NCBI RefSeq assembly: GCF_900112695.1 | Contig: NZ_FOMT01000001.1 | Coordinates: 1-64,000, forward strand | DNA: 64,000 bases | Origin: Paenibacillus catalpae | Lineage (GTDB): Bacteria; Bacillota; Bacilli; Paenibacillales; Paenibacillaceae | Direction: 5' to 3' | In this document: positions 18,220-29,850 of the stretch, one piece after another | Position numbering within the stretch: position 1 is the first letter of the stretch | How the letters are laid out: each line of letters opens with the position of its first letter | Notes under the pieces: model-generated | Seen by the model: the letters and a program-made list of their open reading frames with translations, nothing else | Told to the model about the DNA's origin: nothing | The model's database searches: none | Program-made: the position numbers and the translations under genes

Positions 18220-21200
18220 ATGGCTAAGAGTACGAAGAGATTAGCGATTATTTGTAGTGCGGCAATGATTTGGAGCCTGACAGGGAATCTGTCGGTACTG
18301 ACACCAATCGGCAAAGCTGATGCTGCGACAACGGTCACCTATACCGGTGCAGCAGCGGCGCCAGAGCATGCCATGTCTTTGTGGTATCAGAAGCCGGCAG
18401 ACAATTGGGAAACGAATGCGCTTCCGATTGGTAACGGCTATATGGGAGCCATGATCTTTGGCGGAGTTGATCAAGAGCATATTCAGTTTAACGAAGAATC
18501 CCTCTGGACCGGCGGTCCGCGCTCTAAGGCTGGAGATGGCAGGGACGGGAACAGACCAGGTGCTGCAAGCCATCTAGCAGATGTACAGGCGAAGCTGGCA
18601 GCTGGTGATGAAGCGGGCGCAAGGGCTATTGCAGAGCAATACTTAACCGGTACATTAGAAGACTATCCCGAATTTGGAGGGTATCAATCCTTCGGAGATA
18701 TATATCTTGATAACGTCTTACCATCAGCGGTCACTGTTCAAGACTATAGGCGTGAGCTTGATCTTGAGGACGGCATAGCAAGAGTGATGTATAAGCAAGG
18801 CGGCGTGACGTATAAGCGCGAATATTTCATGAGCTATCCTGATCATGTTATGGCGATGCGATTAACGAGCAGTGAGCCGAATCGACTTAATTTCCGAGTG
18901 AGGGTTACAAGTCCTCATTTGCTGAGTAAGCCTGTCATAACAGCAGACGGCAATAAGATAACAATGAACGGCACTTTGTATGATAACAATATGGCATACG
19001 AATCCCAACTGCTCGTGCAGAATGACGATGGCATTGTATCAGCAGGCACCAATCAATTGACGGTAGCTAATGCGACATCTGTGACGATTCTTATGTCTGC
19101 AGCTACGGACTATGCCAATCATTATCCGGATTATCAAGGAACAGACCCTCATCCGAAGGTGACTTCTTACTTATCGGCTGCAGCAAGCAAGACGTATGAA
19201 CAATTGCGTTTGGCTCATTTGGCTGACTACAAGGAATTATTCGGCCGGGTGTCCTTGAACATCAATAATGATACCGCGAAGGTTCCGACGGATGTGCTGC
19301 TTAATCAGTATAGAGGGAAACGGAACGGGGCTTTAGAGGCTTTATTTTTCCAGTATGGCAGATATCTTCTTATTGCATCATCACGTCCCGGGACATTACC
19401 AGCGAATTTGCAGGGCAAGTGGAACGATTCGCTTACTCCGGCTTGGGGTTCCGATTATCATGCGAACATTAATTTGGAAATGAACTACTGGCCGTCTGAA
19501 GTTACAAATCTGAGTGAAACAGCAGAACCTTACGTTGACTATGTAAATTCCTTACGTGAGCCGGGCAACGTCATGGCTAAGATGTATTATGGCATTACAG
19601 GCACGGGATGGACGGTTCATACGATGAGCAATATTTTCGGTTACACAGCTCCAGGATGGGATATCGGCACATGGGGCTGGCATTCCGTAGGCGGTGCTTT
19701 TCTCTCCTTGCAATTATGGGAGAAGTATCAGTTCACAGGCAATACCGAGGTGTTAAGAGATAGGATCTACCCGATTATGAAAGAAGCAGCAGAGTTCTGG
19801 ACCAAGACTCTAATTAAGGATAAGGATGGTACATTAGTATCCTCCCCGTCTTACTCTCCGGAACACGGGCCCCTTACGGTGGGTACAAACTATGAGCAGG
19901 AGTTAATCTGGCAGTTGTTTACTGATGTCATTCAAGCTAGTGAAGTTCTAGGAGTAGACCATGATTTTCGTAATGATCTAATTGAAAAGCGCAGCAAGTT
20001 GTCAATGCCCAAGGTAGGCAAGTATGGACAACTGCAGGAGTGGAAACAGGATATCGACGATCCGACGGATCAGCACCGCCATATTTCACATCTGGTGGGG
20101 CTTTATCCTGGAAGTTTGATTAACCAGGATACAACGCCTGAGTTATTCGAGGCTGCTAAAGTAACACTTACGCAGCGCGGAGATGAATCGACGGGCTGGA
20201 GCCGTGCTAATAAACTGAACTTATGGGCGCGCGCGCTGGATGGGAACCATGCTTTAACGATTCTTCAGGGCCAGCTCACCAGCAGTACTTACAACAATTT
20301 ATTGGATATGGGTCCGCCTTTCCAAATCGATGGCAACTTTGGCGCAACTTCCGGCATTGCAGAGATGCTGCTGCAGAGTCATACCGGAATCATGGATCTG
20401 CTGCCGGCTGTTCCCGATGCCTGGTATTCCGGTGAAGTGAAGGGGCTTGTTGCACGCGGGGCATTTGATGTCGATATGAAATGGAAGGGGAAGGTGCTCC
20501 AGCAAGCGGCCATCACTTCGAATCAAGGAAACAATGTAAAACTTAGAAATGATATATTCCTTAGCCCGGATAAGCTCACAGTAACCGTGGACGGCACACC
20601 TGTAGACTACGAGGCAGACGGTAATACGATCGTGTTCCCTACAGAAGCGGGAAGGACGTATAACATCGTCTCCACGCTGACACCTCAGCCTGAGCCGGTT
20701 GCATCCGCTCCAACCGTAATGGTAGATGATCGCGACCCATCGATTACGTACAGCGGGAGCTGGGGAGCGGGCAGCGGAGCGACTTATGCAGGAACAGAGA
20801 AGTACAGCAATGTTGCAGGCAATTATGCGCTGCTTTCCTTCACAGGCAATGTGATTAAGGTGATGGCTGCGAAGCAAAGCAATGCGGGCAAGATGGATGT
20901 GTACATCGATGGCGTATTGGATGCCGAAGATATTGATGGCTATGCGCCAACGACGCAAAAGCAAGTGATCATCTATCAGAAGTCCGGCCTATCGAATGAA
21001 GAGCATACGATCAAAGTTGTAGTGAAGGGGACGAAAAATCCATCGGCAGCAGATCGTTATGTCGTGCTTGATGCTTTTCTATATTCGACGCAGATTCCTG
21101 CGCCGGGCGGTGTTATCGCAGATGATGTAAATAATATTCTCCTCGGCGCAGATCACACAATGGAATATTCCATGGATGGCGAAGCCTACACGAAATATGA

Positions 21201-24129
21201 TCCCGTTAATCCTCCTCTGTTCCCGGGTGATCAGATGGTTCAAGTGCGTATAGCGGCCAATTCGGTTAACGAAGCCAGTGCTTCCGCTAGCATTCGCTTC
21301 ACGAACAGCGCGCCGACGCTGCATGAGCTGCCTGCATGGAAAGGAACGGCAGGGACGACATTGACAATGACGGTCAGCGCGGATGATGCCGACAACGATA
21401 CGGTTACCTATCGTTCGATGAATCTCCCAACCGGTGCAGTTCTTGATGCAATCAGCGGACAATTGACGTGGACGCCTGCTGAGAACGAGAGTGGTGAATA
21501 TGCCATTACTATTGAAGCAACGGATTCGAAATTATCGAGCAACGGGGTCCTGCATGTCTACGTCATGAAGAAAGCAGCTGCGGCAGTGCCAATCAAGATT
21601 GATGAGCGTGACCCTTCGGTGAACTTTAGTGCGGGTTGGACGAATGGCACCGATGCCGGGAATTATCAGGGCACCGAGAAGTACAGCAACACGACAGGGA
21701 GCTATCTCGAATTTGCCTTTACGGGCAATGAAGTAAAGTTTATCGGTGCGAAGCAGACCAATGCAGGCTTGTTGGACGTCTATATAGACGGGGTCTTGCA
21801 GCAGCAGGATATAGACAGCTATGCGCCTGTAACGATTAAGGAGCAGGTGCTGTTCGAGAAATCGGGCTTGCCAAGCGGACCTCATACGATCAAGGTAGTC
21901 GTGAAAGGAACCAAGAATCCTTCAGCAAACGATGCTTATATCCTTGCAGATGCCATTCAGTATACGCCTGCTGTACCGGCACCGGTTATTACGACTTACG
22001 ATGTCAACAATGTCCTTGTTGGAGCGGATGAATCGATGGAATATGCGGTGGATGAAGGCAGTTATTCGAAGTACTTGTTTGATAAGAAACCGACCTTTGA
22101 TGGAGATCAGATCGTATACGTTCGAACAGCGGCGAATGAGCTTAACCCCGCTGGTCTTGCAGCAACTGTACATTTTACCAACGGTGCACCGGTCTTCTCT
22201 CCAGTCGCTGCCGTTCAATGGAATGTTGGTGATGAAGGGACGTTTACCGTACGTGCTCATGACATTGAAGAGGAAGCCGTTACGCTTCATTACTCAGCTT
22301 TACCGGATGGAGCTGCGTTTGATGCCGCAACAGGCCGATTTACTTGGCGGCCAACTGCAGCAGGAAGCTATAAGGTAACCTTTACGGCGGAGGACACCGG
22401 CGGGAATACGGCTGAGCTGGATGTTCCAATCGAAGTTACGCTGGGGACGAACCGCAATCCGGTAATTACGGCCATACCTGATATCCAGGGGAAAACCGGA
22501 GATTCTGTTGCCTTCACGGTACAAGCGAGCGATCCAGATGCGGAGGCCATCACCTTCAGCACTTCAGGCTTGCCTGCAGGCTCGGAATTTGATGCCGCGA
22601 GCGGCAAGTTTAATTGGCAGCAGGCCGAAGCCGGCGACTACCAGATAAACATCACGGCGACAGACACACGCGGGGGAATGGCACAAATTTCCGTTCAGCT
22701 TCATGTTACAACGAATCAAGCTCCAGTAATCCATGCGATAGCTCCGCTTCAAGTGAATGCCATGGATACGGTGACGATCGCCATAGAAGCCACAGATACT
22801 GACGGGGATGAGCTGACATTCAGCTCGGATCAGCTTCCTTCGGGAGCGTTGTTAAATGAGGCAACCGGCGCCTTCATTTGGCCGCGTGCGGCTGCGGGGA
22901 GCTATACGATTCCTATTACTGTAACGGATGGCCTTGATAGAGTTACAGAAGAGCTCCAACTTGAGGTTTCGTTGAAATCAAGACTGATCCCGCCGATTCA
23001 AGTGGATGACCGCGAGCCGGGAGTTACTTTTGCCGGAGCATGGACAACAACGGGCGACAGCCGGGATTACGCAGGTACCGAGCGGTACAGCAATGCTGCC
23101 GAAAGCTATGCAGAATTCACCTTCACCGGTAATTCTATTAAGGTCATTGGTGGCAAGCAATACAACCTAGGGATGGCGGATATTTATGTAGACGGCGTGC
23201 TCGCTGCAGCTGATGTAGATACCTATTATAATGGTTCGATCAGGCAGCAAGTCCTTTATCAAAATACAGATTTGAATAATGGTCCGCATACCATTAAAGT
23301 CGTTGTCAAAGGAACAAAGAATCCGGCCTCGAGTGGTACCTTTGTCTTACTGGATATGTTCGAGTACACGATGGAAACTCCTGAGATCAGCGTCTTCGCT
23401 GATGATCAGAGCAACGTGCTTGTTGGTGCGGATGACACGATGGAGTACGCTGTAGATGGGGGCGAATATCGGATGTATCATTCCGACGCACCTCCTGTCT
23501 TTGGAGGCACCAATACCGTATCCGTTCGTGTCGCAGCGACAGAAGAGTATAAGGAAGGACTCGCTAAGACACTGCAATTTACGAACCAAGCTCCAATCAT
23601 TCAAAAGGTGGATCCTGTTGCTGTTCAAGCAGGTGAGACTGCCTCATTTCAAGTAAACGCCACGGATGTGGATCAAGATCCCATAACGCTTCTGGCCTCA
23701 GGCTTGCCGCAGGGTGCGAGTTTTGATGAAGTAAGCGGCGTATTCGAGTGGCCTGATGCGGCAGCCGGTGATTATGTCATCACCGTGCAGGCGACAGATG
23801 GCGTGGAGACCGATGAGATCAAAGTCAGCATCCATGTTGAGGCTGCGGCGCCTTCGGATAACCACTCACCAGTATTTGTTGAGCTTCCGGACACTTATAA
23901 AGTGAAGAAGAACGGTGTAGTGACGATGATAGTTAAGGCGACTGATGCCGACGAAGGAGATCATCTTATACTGAGTGCAGAGAATCTTCCAGATGGCGCG
24001 ACCTTTAATGCAGCCACAGGAGAATTCAGCTGGGTGAAGGTGAAGACCGGGGCAACGATCACCTTCGTCGTAACAGACGGCAAAGTGACGACTCGCCATA
24101 CCGTTACGATTGAGATCGGCAAGAAGTAA
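18220..24129 (+). CDS. Secreted multidomain GH95 alpha-L-fucosidase
   Basis: 1,969-aa secreted inverting fucosidase, typically acting on alpha-1,2-linked fucose. GGAGAGG (18205-18211) favours ATG 18220 over 18214. Signal peptide about 1-33. The GH95 domain (about 40-810) has all key residues of the family model (Bifidobacterium AfcA): Asn416 and Asn418 (HANIN), the general acid Glu548 (SPEHGP) and Asp704 (QIDGNFG). Three copies of a beta-rich, probably carbohydrate-binding module follow (starting about 833, 1125 and 1592, each opening with a DDR/DER-D/E-P motif). They alternate with cadherin/Ig-like repeats. The final repeat of about 88 residues nearly equals that of the GH101 protein. In family terms the enzyme is about 1,150 residues longer than a plain GH95. 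Confidence 0.96.
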   Translation: MAKSTKRLAIICSAAMIWSLTGNLSVLTPIGKADAATTVTYTGAAAAPEHAMSLWYQKPADNWETNALPIGNGYMGAMIFGGVDQEHIQFNEESLWTGGPRSKAGDGRDGNRPGAASHLADVQAKLAAGDEAGARAIAEQYLTGTLEDYPEFGGYQSFGDIYLDNVLPSAVTVQDYRRELDLEDGIARVMYKQGGVTYKREYFMSYPDHVMAMRLTSSEPNRLNFRVRVTSPHLLSKPVITADGNKITMNGTLYDNNMAYESQLLVQNDDGIVSAGTNQLTVANATSVTILMSAATDYANHYPDYQGTDPHPKVTSYLSAAASKTYEQLRLAHLADYKELFGRVSLNINNDTAKVPTDVLLNQYRGKRNGALEALFFQYGRYLLIASSRPGTLPANLQGKWNDSLTPAWGSDYHANINLEMNYWPSEVTNLSETAEPYVDYVNSLREPGNVMAKMYYGITGTGWTVHTMSNIFGYTAPGWDIGTWGWHSVGGAFLSLQLWEKYQFTGNTEVLRDRIYPIMKEAAEFWTKTLIKDKDGTLVSSPSYSPEHGPLTVGTNYEQELIWQLFTDVIQASEVLGVDHDFRNDLIEKRSKLSMPKVGKYGQLQEWKQDIDDPTDQHRHISHLVGLYPGSLINQDTTPELFEAAKVTLTQRGDESTGWSRANKLNLWARALDGNHALTILQGQLTSSTYNNLLDMGPPFQIDGNFGATSGIAEMLLQSHTGIMDLLPAVPDAWYSGEVKGLVARGAFDVDMKWKGKVLQQAAITSNQGNNVKLRNDIFLSPDKLTVTVDGTPVDYEADGNTIVFPTEAGRTYNIVSTLTPQPEPVASAPTVMVDDRDPSITYSGSWGAGSGATYAGTEKYSNVAGNYALLSFTGNVIKVMAAKQSNAGKMDVYIDGVLDAEDIDGYAPTTQKQVIIYQKSGLSNEEHTIKVVVKGTKNPSAADRYVVLDAFLYSTQIPAPGGVIADDVNNILLGADHTMEYSMDGEAYTKYDPVNPPLFPGDQMVQVRIAANSVNEASASASIRFTNSAPTLHELPAWKGTAGTTLTMTVSADDADNDTVTYRSMNLPTGAVLDAISGQLTWTPAENESGEYAITIEATDSKLSSNGVLHVYVMKKAAAAVPIKIDERDPSVNFSAGWTNGTDAGNYQGTEKYSNTTGSYLEFAFTGNEVKFIGAKQTNAGLLDVYIDGVLQQQDIDSYAPVTIKEQVLFEKSGLPSGPHTIKVVVKGTKNPSANDAYILADAIQYTPAVPAPVITTYDVNNVLVGADESMEYAVDEGSYSKYLFDKKPTFDGDQIVYVRTAANELNPAGLAATVHFTNGAPVFSPVAAVQWNVGDEGTFTVRAHDIEEEAVTLHYSALPDGAAFDAATGRFTWRPTAAGSYKVTFTAEDTGGNTAELDVPIEVTLGTNRNPVITAIPDIQGKTGDSVAFTVQASDPDAEAITFSTSGLPAGSEFDAASGKFNWQQAEAGDYQINITATDTRGGMAQISVQLHVTTNQAPVIHAIAPLQVNAMDTVTIAIEATDTDGDELTFSSDQLPSGALLNEATGAFIWPRAAAGSYTIPITVTDGLDRVTEELQLEVSLKSRLIPPIQVDDREPGVTFAGAWTTTGDSRDYAGTERYSNAAESYAEFTFTGNSIKVIGGKQYNLGMADIYVDGVLAAADVDTYYNGSIRQQVLYQNTDLNNGPHTIKVVVKGTKNPASSGTFVLLDMFEYTMETPEISVFADDQSNVLVGADDTMEYAVDGGEYRMYHSDAPPVFGGTNTVSVRVAATEEYKEGLAKTLQFTNQAPIIQKVDPVAVQAGETASFQVNATDVDQDPITLLASGLPQGASFDEVSGVFEWPDAAAGDYVITVQATDGVETDEIKVSIHVEAAAPSDNHSPVFVELPDTYKVKKNGVVTMIVKATDADEGDHLILSAENLPDGATFNAATGEFSWVKVKTGATITFVVTDGKVTTRHTVTIEIGKK
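23860..24129 (+). repeat. C-terminal domain shared by the GH95 and GH101 genes
   Basis: The last 88-90 codons (opening with [17 protein letters not shown] and ending EIGKK) match the end of the GH101 gene (17820-18089) with only scattered replacements. The DNA is also very similar. This suggests recent duplication or conversion, and a common role such as retention at the wall or matrix. Confidence 0.85.
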
Positions 24130-24146
24130 GGGTGATAACAAAGTGA

Positions 24147-24188
24147 TGAATCGCTGCAATGCCTTAAGCAAAGCAGCGGTTCATTTTC
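24147..24188 (+). terminator. Terminator after the GH95 gene
   Basis: An 11-bp stem with one G-T pair (24147-24157 with 24173-24183), followed by TTTTCATATT. Confidence 0.75.
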
Positions 24189-24235
24189 ATATTATTTTGC
24201 GTTATAGTTAATGCGATGGACAGCTAGGAGGGGTT

Positions 24236-26005
24236 ATGAACGTTAAGCGCAGATATCAGCATCTACTTGCCAGCCTATGGCCGAAGACGTTAAAAAACAG
24301 GCTATTTATTATACTAAGCTTTAACGTCCTCATCCCGCTGTTAATGGTCATCTTAATCTCATATAAGAGCGTATATCCGCTGCTGGATCAACGCATCCGA
24401 ACGGGAATCCAGAACAATTTGAATATGTACCAGATGTCGCTAGAGAATACTTTGTCCAGCATTAATAATGTGTCCCAGATTCTTGCGTATGACGGCCGGA
24501 TTGGGAAGAAGCTCAGCTTGTTCCTTGAGGAAAAGGACTTGTATACGAAAACACAGATTAACAATGATATATTGCAGGATTTGAATATTATCTCCAGTAC
24601 GAATCCGACACTTGGGCTTTACTTTTATTATTTCGAAGACAAGAAGCAGATGCTCTATCAAAGCTATAACGTGAGAGAGGATTTCTCCTTGGAGAAGCTT
24701 CCTAGGCTTGTCGAGCTGAATGGGATTACTTATTACGGTCCGCATCGGACGAATAGGCAGTACAGCGACGTTCAAGTCTTATCGGTGGCTCGCAAGATTG
24801 TCATGCCGGATCAGAACAATGTGTATGTCTATCTCGAAACCGGCTACAAGGTGTGGGATAAAATCAGTCAAACCGGCCAAGATAGCAGCATGAATGATTA
24901 CCACCTTATCGTCGATCGAGAAAATCGTATCACCTATAGCGAGAACGAGACTGATTTTCCGATTGGATCGATTCTAAACAGTGGTTCGGCAGGGAAGCTT
25001 CAGGAAGCTAACGGCTATTATGTATTCGAGACGGCGAGCAATCAAGGCTGGAAAGCGGTCGATCTGGTATCGAAGGCGACCTACCATCAGGAGGTCAGGC
25101 GCTGGTTCGAACAGCTTGCGGTTATTGTCATCCTTTCCATGCTGCTGTGCTCCTTATTTGCCTGGATGATTTGGCGAATGGTATATTTTCCGCTTAAGAG
25201 AGTGAATCAAGATATGCGGGGGCTTGAAAATAGTGATTTTGATACCCCATTGTCCCGATTCGAGCTCGTAGAATTTGAAGTCATGATGAGGAATTTCGAT
25301 GCGATGCGGGTTAGGGTGAAGGAATTGATTCAAGAGAATCAATTGAAAGAGAAGCGCCGGGCCGATTTCGAGGTGGAGAAGCTGCTCTACCAGATCAATC
25401 CGCATTTCATTCATAACACGCTGGATACGATTCAGTGGCTGGCACGCTTGAAGGGGCAGGAGGACATCGATATGGTGGCCACCTCGCTGAACAAATTGCT
25501 CTATTACAACCTCGGCAAGAGGGGGCCGCAGACGACGATTACAGAAGAGTTGGAAGCGCTAAAAGATTATTTGACCCTGCAAAAAATCCGCTACGATTTC
25601 GAGTTCAGCGTCACGATACATGTGGAGGAGGAGCTGCGTTGCTGCCTGGTGCCTCGGTTTATTTTACAGCCGCTAGTGGAAAATTCCCTCTATCATGGTG
25701 ATTTAGACAATAACGGACTAGTGGAGGTCACCGCGGAGCCGGATGGTGATGGCTATATGTTCATTCGCATATGGGATAACGGACGCGGAATGACGTCGGA
25801 GAAGATAGCAAGCCTGCTTGAGAAGCACTCAGAGGAACAGAATAAGATTGGTCTTGGAATCGGGGTCTACTATGTGAAGCGCGTATTTGATTCTCAATAT
25901 AATGGACTAGCCTCATTCCAAATGACAAGTGAGCTTGGGGAAGGAACCTGCATAACGCTTCGAATACCTAGAATGTATACAACGAAGGATGGCGACAACC
26001 AATGA
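24236..26005 (+). CDS. Sensor histidine kinase, YesM type (system 2)
   Basis: 589-aa membrane kinase with transmembrane segments near 20-45 and 285-310, a HAMP linker, His390 in QINPHF, and a HATPase domain (ENSLYHG, WDNGRGMT, GLGIGVYYV). AGGAGGGG directly precedes the ATG. The stop codon overlaps the start of the response regulator (ATGA), so the two are translationally coupled. The pair lies between the giant glycosidases and transporter 2 and probably governs that transporter operon in response to released oligosaccharides. Confidence 0.94.
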   Translation: MNVKRRYQHLLASLWPKTLKNRLFIILSFNVLIPLLMVILISYKSVYPLLDQRIRTGIQNNLNMYQMSLENTLSSINNVSQILAYDGRIGKKLSLFLEEKDLYTKTQINNDILQDLNIISSTNPTLGLYFYYFEDKKQMLYQSYNVREDFSLEKLPRLVELNGITYYGPHRTNRQYSDVQVLSVARKIVMPDQNNVYVYLETGYKVWDKISQTGQDSSMNDYHLIVDRENRITYSENETDFPIGSILNSGSAGKLQEANGYYVFETASNQGWKAVDLVSKATYHQEVRRWFEQLAVIVILSMLLCSLFAWMIWRMVYFPLKRVNQDMRGLENSDFDTPLSRFELVEFEVMMRNFDAMRVRVKELIQENQLKEKRRADFEVEKLLYQINPHFIHNTLDTIQWLARLKGQEDIDMVATSLNKLLYYNLGKRGPQTTITEELEALKDYLTLQKIRYDFEFSVTIHVEEELRCCLVPRFILQPLVENSLYHGDLDNNGLVEVTAEPDGDGYMFIRIWDNGRGMTSEKIASLLEKHSEEQNKIGLGIGVYYVKRVFDSQYNGLASFQMTSELGEGTCITLRIPRMYTTKDGDNQ

Positions 26006-27105
26006 TGCGCGTACTTATAGTGGATGACGATCGTTTGGCGCGGACAGGCTTAATTAATTTACTGCCTTGGAAGCAGTTCGGGTTACAGGTGGTTGGAGAG
26101 GCGAATAATGGGGAGAAGGCTCTGGAGTTTCTGAAGTCCAATGAGGTGGAGCTTCTCATTACGGATCTGGCGATGCCCGTCTTGTCAGGAATCGATCTTA
26201 TGCGGAAGGTCCGAGAACTGTATCCGAACATGTTCATTGTCGTCTTGTCTTACCATCAGGATTTCGAATTGGTTCAGGAAGCGCTGCGTCTAGGGGCTAT
26301 TGATTATATCGCCAAGATTCAGCTGGAAAAGGCGAAGCTGGAGGAAGTGCTCGAGCGGATCACGAGCCGGATTCAGTTTGAATGGAAGCAGCGATTCATT
26401 CCTTCGCAAGGCGAGCCTGCTTCTCGTCAGCCTGTTAATGAAGAAGTGCAGGCGCGGATTATGAAGGAGCTCATCCCGTTAGATTGGCTCAGGAACGACA
26501 GTCAGCATGCCAGACTGACGGATTATATCAACCAGCATAGATTGCAGCTAGACACATTCCTGGAGACAAGAACGAAGCTGCTCGGCAAGCTTGATCCCAT
26601 CCTGCCCGAAGAGCACAAGAAGCCATCGCATGCCATTCCCAATATAGCAGAATGGCATGCGAATATGGATGCCTTGCGTACTTGGTTCCGGAATGAAAGC
26701 AAGCTGATGCAGTACTCTATCGATATCATTGAAGCGATTCTTCGTGCTGCTCATTATATTCAGGAGCATCTTAGTGATGATCTTCATCTGGATGAGGTGG
26801 CCCGGAAGGTTGGCGTAAGCCGAAGCTATTTCAGTGAATGCTTCAAGGAGATCATCGGTATTTCCTTCCAAACCTACTTGCGCAATACTCGTCTTGCATT
26901 CGCGCTGAAGCTGCTCGAGGAAACGACACTGCCCGTATACGCAATATCGCAGAAAGCGGGCTATCCGAATGAGAAATATTTCAGCAAGGTGTTCCGCTCC
27001 CTATTCAACCTGCTGCCAAGCGAGTTTCGAATGAAAGGGTTAAAATCGTCCGACATCCTGGCATCCATCGGCCGAATCGAGCAGTCTTCATCATTTATCG
27101 AATGA
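26002..27105 (+). CDS. Response regulator with AraC-type DNA-binding domain (system 2)
   Basis: 367-aa regulator with a receiver domain (DDD at 8-10, phospho-acceptor Asp55 in LLITDLAMP) and a C-terminal AraC domain. The middle region is much shorter than in the other two regulators of the window (553 and 527 aa). The gene overlaps the kinase by four bases and is followed by a terminator, so kinase and regulator form a two-gene operon. Confidence 0.94.
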   Translation: MMRVLIVDDDRLARTGLINLLPWKQFGLQVVGEANNGEKALEFLKSNEVELLITDLAMPVLSGIDLMRKVRELYPNMFIVVLSYHQDFELVQEALRLGAIDYIAKIQLEKAKLEEVLERITSRIQFEWKQRFIPSQGEPASRQPVNEEVQARIMKELIPLDWLRNDSQHARLTDYINQHRLQLDTFLETRTKLLGKLDPILPEEHKKPSHAIPNIAEWHANMDALRTWFRNESKLMQYSIDIIEAILRAAHYIQEHLSDDLHLDEVARKVGVSRSYFSECFKEIIGISFQTYLRNTRLAFALKLLEETTLPVYAISQKAGYPNEKYFSKVFRSLFNLLPSEFRMKGLKSSDILASIGRIEQSSSFIE

Positions 27106-27118
27106 AATAGCTACCTGG

Positions 27119-27156
27119 AAAGGACCATTTTTGCTCTCGCAGATGGTCCTTTTTAC
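27119..27156 (+). terminator. Terminator after the system 2 regulator
   Basis: A 10-bp stem (27119-27128 with 27143-27152) runs into TTTTTAC. It separates the kinase/regulator pair from the transporter operon. Confidence 0.85.
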
Positions 27157-27202
27157 TATACGATAATGCAAGAAAGCCAAACAAAAATAATGGGGGATTA
27201 AG

Positions 27203-28873
27203 ATGAATATGCGCTTACGAAATACGGCAGTCATGTTAACGGTATGTTTGGCATTAGCATCAGGATGCGCGTCGAATGACGGCGGATCTAATAACGGAAC
27301 AAACACAGCAAACTCCTCTAATGCTGGAAATACAAATAAGCAAGAAACGCCAAGCGAGCCGGCAGATCCATTCGGCAAATATGCGGAGCCGGTAACGATT
27401 ACGATCGGCAAATGGATCGATCCGGCTGCAGAGAAGACGCTCCCTGCCGGAGATACGGTGGAAAATAATCAATATACACGGTTTACGGAAGAAAAGCTGA
27501 ATATTAAATTCGATCATGTATGGCAGGCGCAAGGCGATGCTTATAAACAGAAGCTGAAGCTGGCCATTGCAAGCAACGATATTCCGGATGCCATGGTCGT
27601 AGAATATTCGGATCTGGTGAAATTGGTAGAAGCGGGTCAATTACAGGACATGACAGATGTCTATAAGAACTATGCCTCACCACAGATTAAAGAAATATAT
27701 GACTCTGCAGATGGAATCGGGCTGGAGCAAGCGACGTTTGATGGCAAATTGATGGCGATTCCGAATTCACAGACATTAGCAGACTCGATTTATTTAATGT
27801 GGATCCGTCAGGATTGGCTGGATAAGCTGGGTCTGCAGCCGCCGAAGACGGTAGATGATATCGCCGCAGTCGCCAAAGCATTCATCGATAAGGATGCCAG
27901 CGGCAAGGGAACTGCCGGCCTTACAGGAAGCAAGCCATTATTCGAGATGAACAATTCCATGGGCGGATTAGATCCAATCTTCGCGGCGTTCCACTCTTAC
28001 CCGCTCAACTGGCTGAAGGACAGCTCGGGCAATATTGTATTCGGCGGTATAACACAGGAGACAAAGGAAGCACTAGGTAAGTTACGGGACATGTATGCGC
28101 AAGGCTTAATTGATAAAGAATTCGCTCTTCGCAGCGATAACCTGGAGCTAGTAAAAGCAGGTACGTCCGGTATATTCTTTGCTCCTTGGTGGATGGGATA
28201 TTATCCGCTGCCGGATTCGATGAAGAACGATCCGGCTGCTAATTGGAAGCCATATCTGGTACCGCTTGATTCGGAGGGCAAGTTTAATACCCATGTGCAA
28301 TCGCCAACCAGCGCCTTCTTCGTTATGAAGAAAGGCTATAAGCATCCAGAAGCGCTCATGAAGTATATTAATCTGCAGGTTGCGGCAGAGACTTACGCGG
28401 ATCAGGAAGCCGTGAAGCTCGACCCAGGTGTTGGCTTGCAGAACTGGCCGATGCGGAGCGCTACTACGTATGCGGATAACGTGGAGCGTAATTCGAAAGC
28501 GATTAATGACGTGATCAGCGGTGCCGCGGATGTATCGACGCTCAACAGCAGCCAAAAGCCGCTGTATGAGGATTGGTTAAGGACGAAGGACAATCCTGAG
28601 ATTGACTTTGGCAAATGGGGACCTGCCTTCTCCTACATTGTCTCCGGGCAAGAGCTCTTTAAGCCAATGAATAAAGTATTCAGCCTGTATTATGGTCAAA
28701 CGAAGACCATGGAAACCAAATGGGCGAATCTGCTGAAGATGCAAAACGAGGCATATACCAAGATAATTATGGGCAGTTCCGATTTGGATTCCTTTGACGA
28801 CTTCGTGAAGAACTTCAAAGCCCAAGGCGGTAACGAGATTACGAAAGAAGTGACGGAAGCGTTGAACGAATAG
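27203..28873 (+). CDS. Sugar ABC transporter substrate-binding lipoprotein, LipO/YtcQ-like (system 2)
   Basis: 556-aa lipoprotein with an ASGC lipobox near residue 22, a Ser/Asn linker and a solute-binding fold of the long LplA/YtcQ subfamily, which usually serves complex polysaccharide fragments. GGGGG precedes the ATG. It starts an operon that continues through two permeases, the GH116 enzyme, an oxidoreductase and an AraC regulator, all on the same strand with short gaps. Confidence 0.93.
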   Translation: MNMRLRNTAVMLTVCLALASGCASNDGGSNNGTNTANSSNAGNTNKQETPSEPADPFGKYAEPVTITIGKWIDPAAEKTLPAGDTVENNQYTRFTEEKLNIKFDHVWQAQGDAYKQKLKLAIASNDIPDAMVVEYSDLVKLVEAGQLQDMTDVYKNYASPQIKEIYDSADGIGLEQATFDGKLMAIPNSQTLADSIYLMWIRQDWLDKLGLQPPKTVDDIAAVAKAFIDKDASGKGTAGLTGSKPLFEMNNSMGGLDPIFAAFHSYPLNWLKDSSGNIVFGGITQETKEALGKLRDMYAQGLIDKEFALRSDNLELVKAGTSGIFFAPWWMGYYPLPDSMKNDPAANWKPYLVPLDSEGKFNTHVQSPTSAFFVMKKGYKHPEALMKYINLQVAAETYADQEAVKLDPGVGLQNWPMRSATTYADNVERNSKAINDVISGAADVSTLNSSQKPLYEDWLRTKDNPEIDFGKWGPAFSYIVSGQELFKPMNKVFSLYYGQTKTMETKWANLLKMQNEAYTKIIMGSSDLDSFDDFVKNFKAQGGNEITKEVTEALNE

Positions 28874-28939
28874 AAGGCATGCGATTAGCGCTGGGGCTCC
28901 TGGCGCTAATTGTTCTACATGAAGGAGTGGGAAGGAAGA

Positions 28940-29830
28940 ATGAAGAATCGGACATTCATCTTGAACTATTACCTGATGCTTATTCCCGGACTGGTGTTGC
29001 TCATCCTGTTCTCTGTCGTTCCGATGCTCGGGGTTGCCATCGCCTTTCAAGACTTCAACTCTGGTCTTGGCCTATGGCGCTCCGAATGGGTTGGACTGGA
29101 TAACTTCAACTATATGTTCCAGCTTTCCGACAGCAGGGTCATCTTTATCAATACGATCAGCTTGGCTGTTATGAAAATTATCGCGAATCTCATTGTGCCG
29201 CTCGTGTTTGCACTGCTGCTGAATGAAGTGCGGAAGAAGGCGTTTAAGCGATTCGTTCAGACTGTCGTATACCTGCCTCATTTTCTGTCTTGGGTCATCC
29301 TCGCAGGCATATTGACGGACATGTTCTCGTATCATGGGCTAGTGAATCAACTTTTTGGTGCTTTTGGATTTGAGCCCGTCTTGTTCCTGGCAAGTAATAC
29401 GTGGTTCCCTGCCATTCTTGTCTCCAGCGATGTGTGGAAGGAATTCGGATTCAATACCATTATTTATTTGGCAGCGCTTACCGGCATTAATTCCTCTCTT
29501 TACGAAGCTGCGGCGATTGATGGAGCGGGCAGAGGGGAACAGCTCTGGCATATAACACTGCCCGGGATCAGGCCAACCATTGTGCTTCTGGCAACGCTTA
29601 GTCTGGGCAATGTATTGAATGCTGGCTTCGATCAGATCTACAACATGTATAATCCACTCGTATACTCGTCCTCCGATATTATCGATACCTATGTGTACCG
29701 CGTAGGTCTGCTGGATGTCCAGTACGGACTTGCAACGGCCGTAGGCTTGCTCAAGTCGATTGTCAGTTTAATTCTTATCGGCATTTCTTACACGCTGGCA
29801 TCTAAGTTTGCGAATTACCGCATCTTTTAG
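28940..29830 (+). CDS. Sugar ABC transporter permease, LplB-like (system 2)
   Basis: 296-aa permease with about six membrane helices and the EAA loop YEAAAIDGAG...LPGIRP. The ATG at 28940 follows GGAAGG and begins the first helix correctly; a longer reading from 28910 would add ten residues without a ribosome site. It pairs with the next permease. Confidence 0.92.
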   Translation: MKNRTFILNYYLMLIPGLVLLILFSVVPMLGVAIAFQDFNSGLGLWRSEWVGLDNFNYMFQLSDSRVIFINTISLAVMKIIANLIVPLVFALLLNEVRKKAFKRFVQTVVYLPHFLSWVILAGILTDMFSYHGLVNQLFGAFGFEPVLFLASNTWFPAILVSSDVWKEFGFNTIIYLAALTGINSSLYEAAAIDGAGRGEQLWHITLPGIRPTIVLLATLSLGNVLNAGFDQIYNMYNPLVYSSSDIIDTYVYRVGLLDVQYGLATAVGLLKSIVSLILIGISYTLASKFANYRIF

Positions 29831-29850
29831 TGGAAGGAAGGAATGGAATC

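Noticed and set aside
20299..22290. Long minus-strand open frames inside the GH95 gene.
   Set aside because: Shadow frames of a repetitive, well-supported plus-strand coding region.
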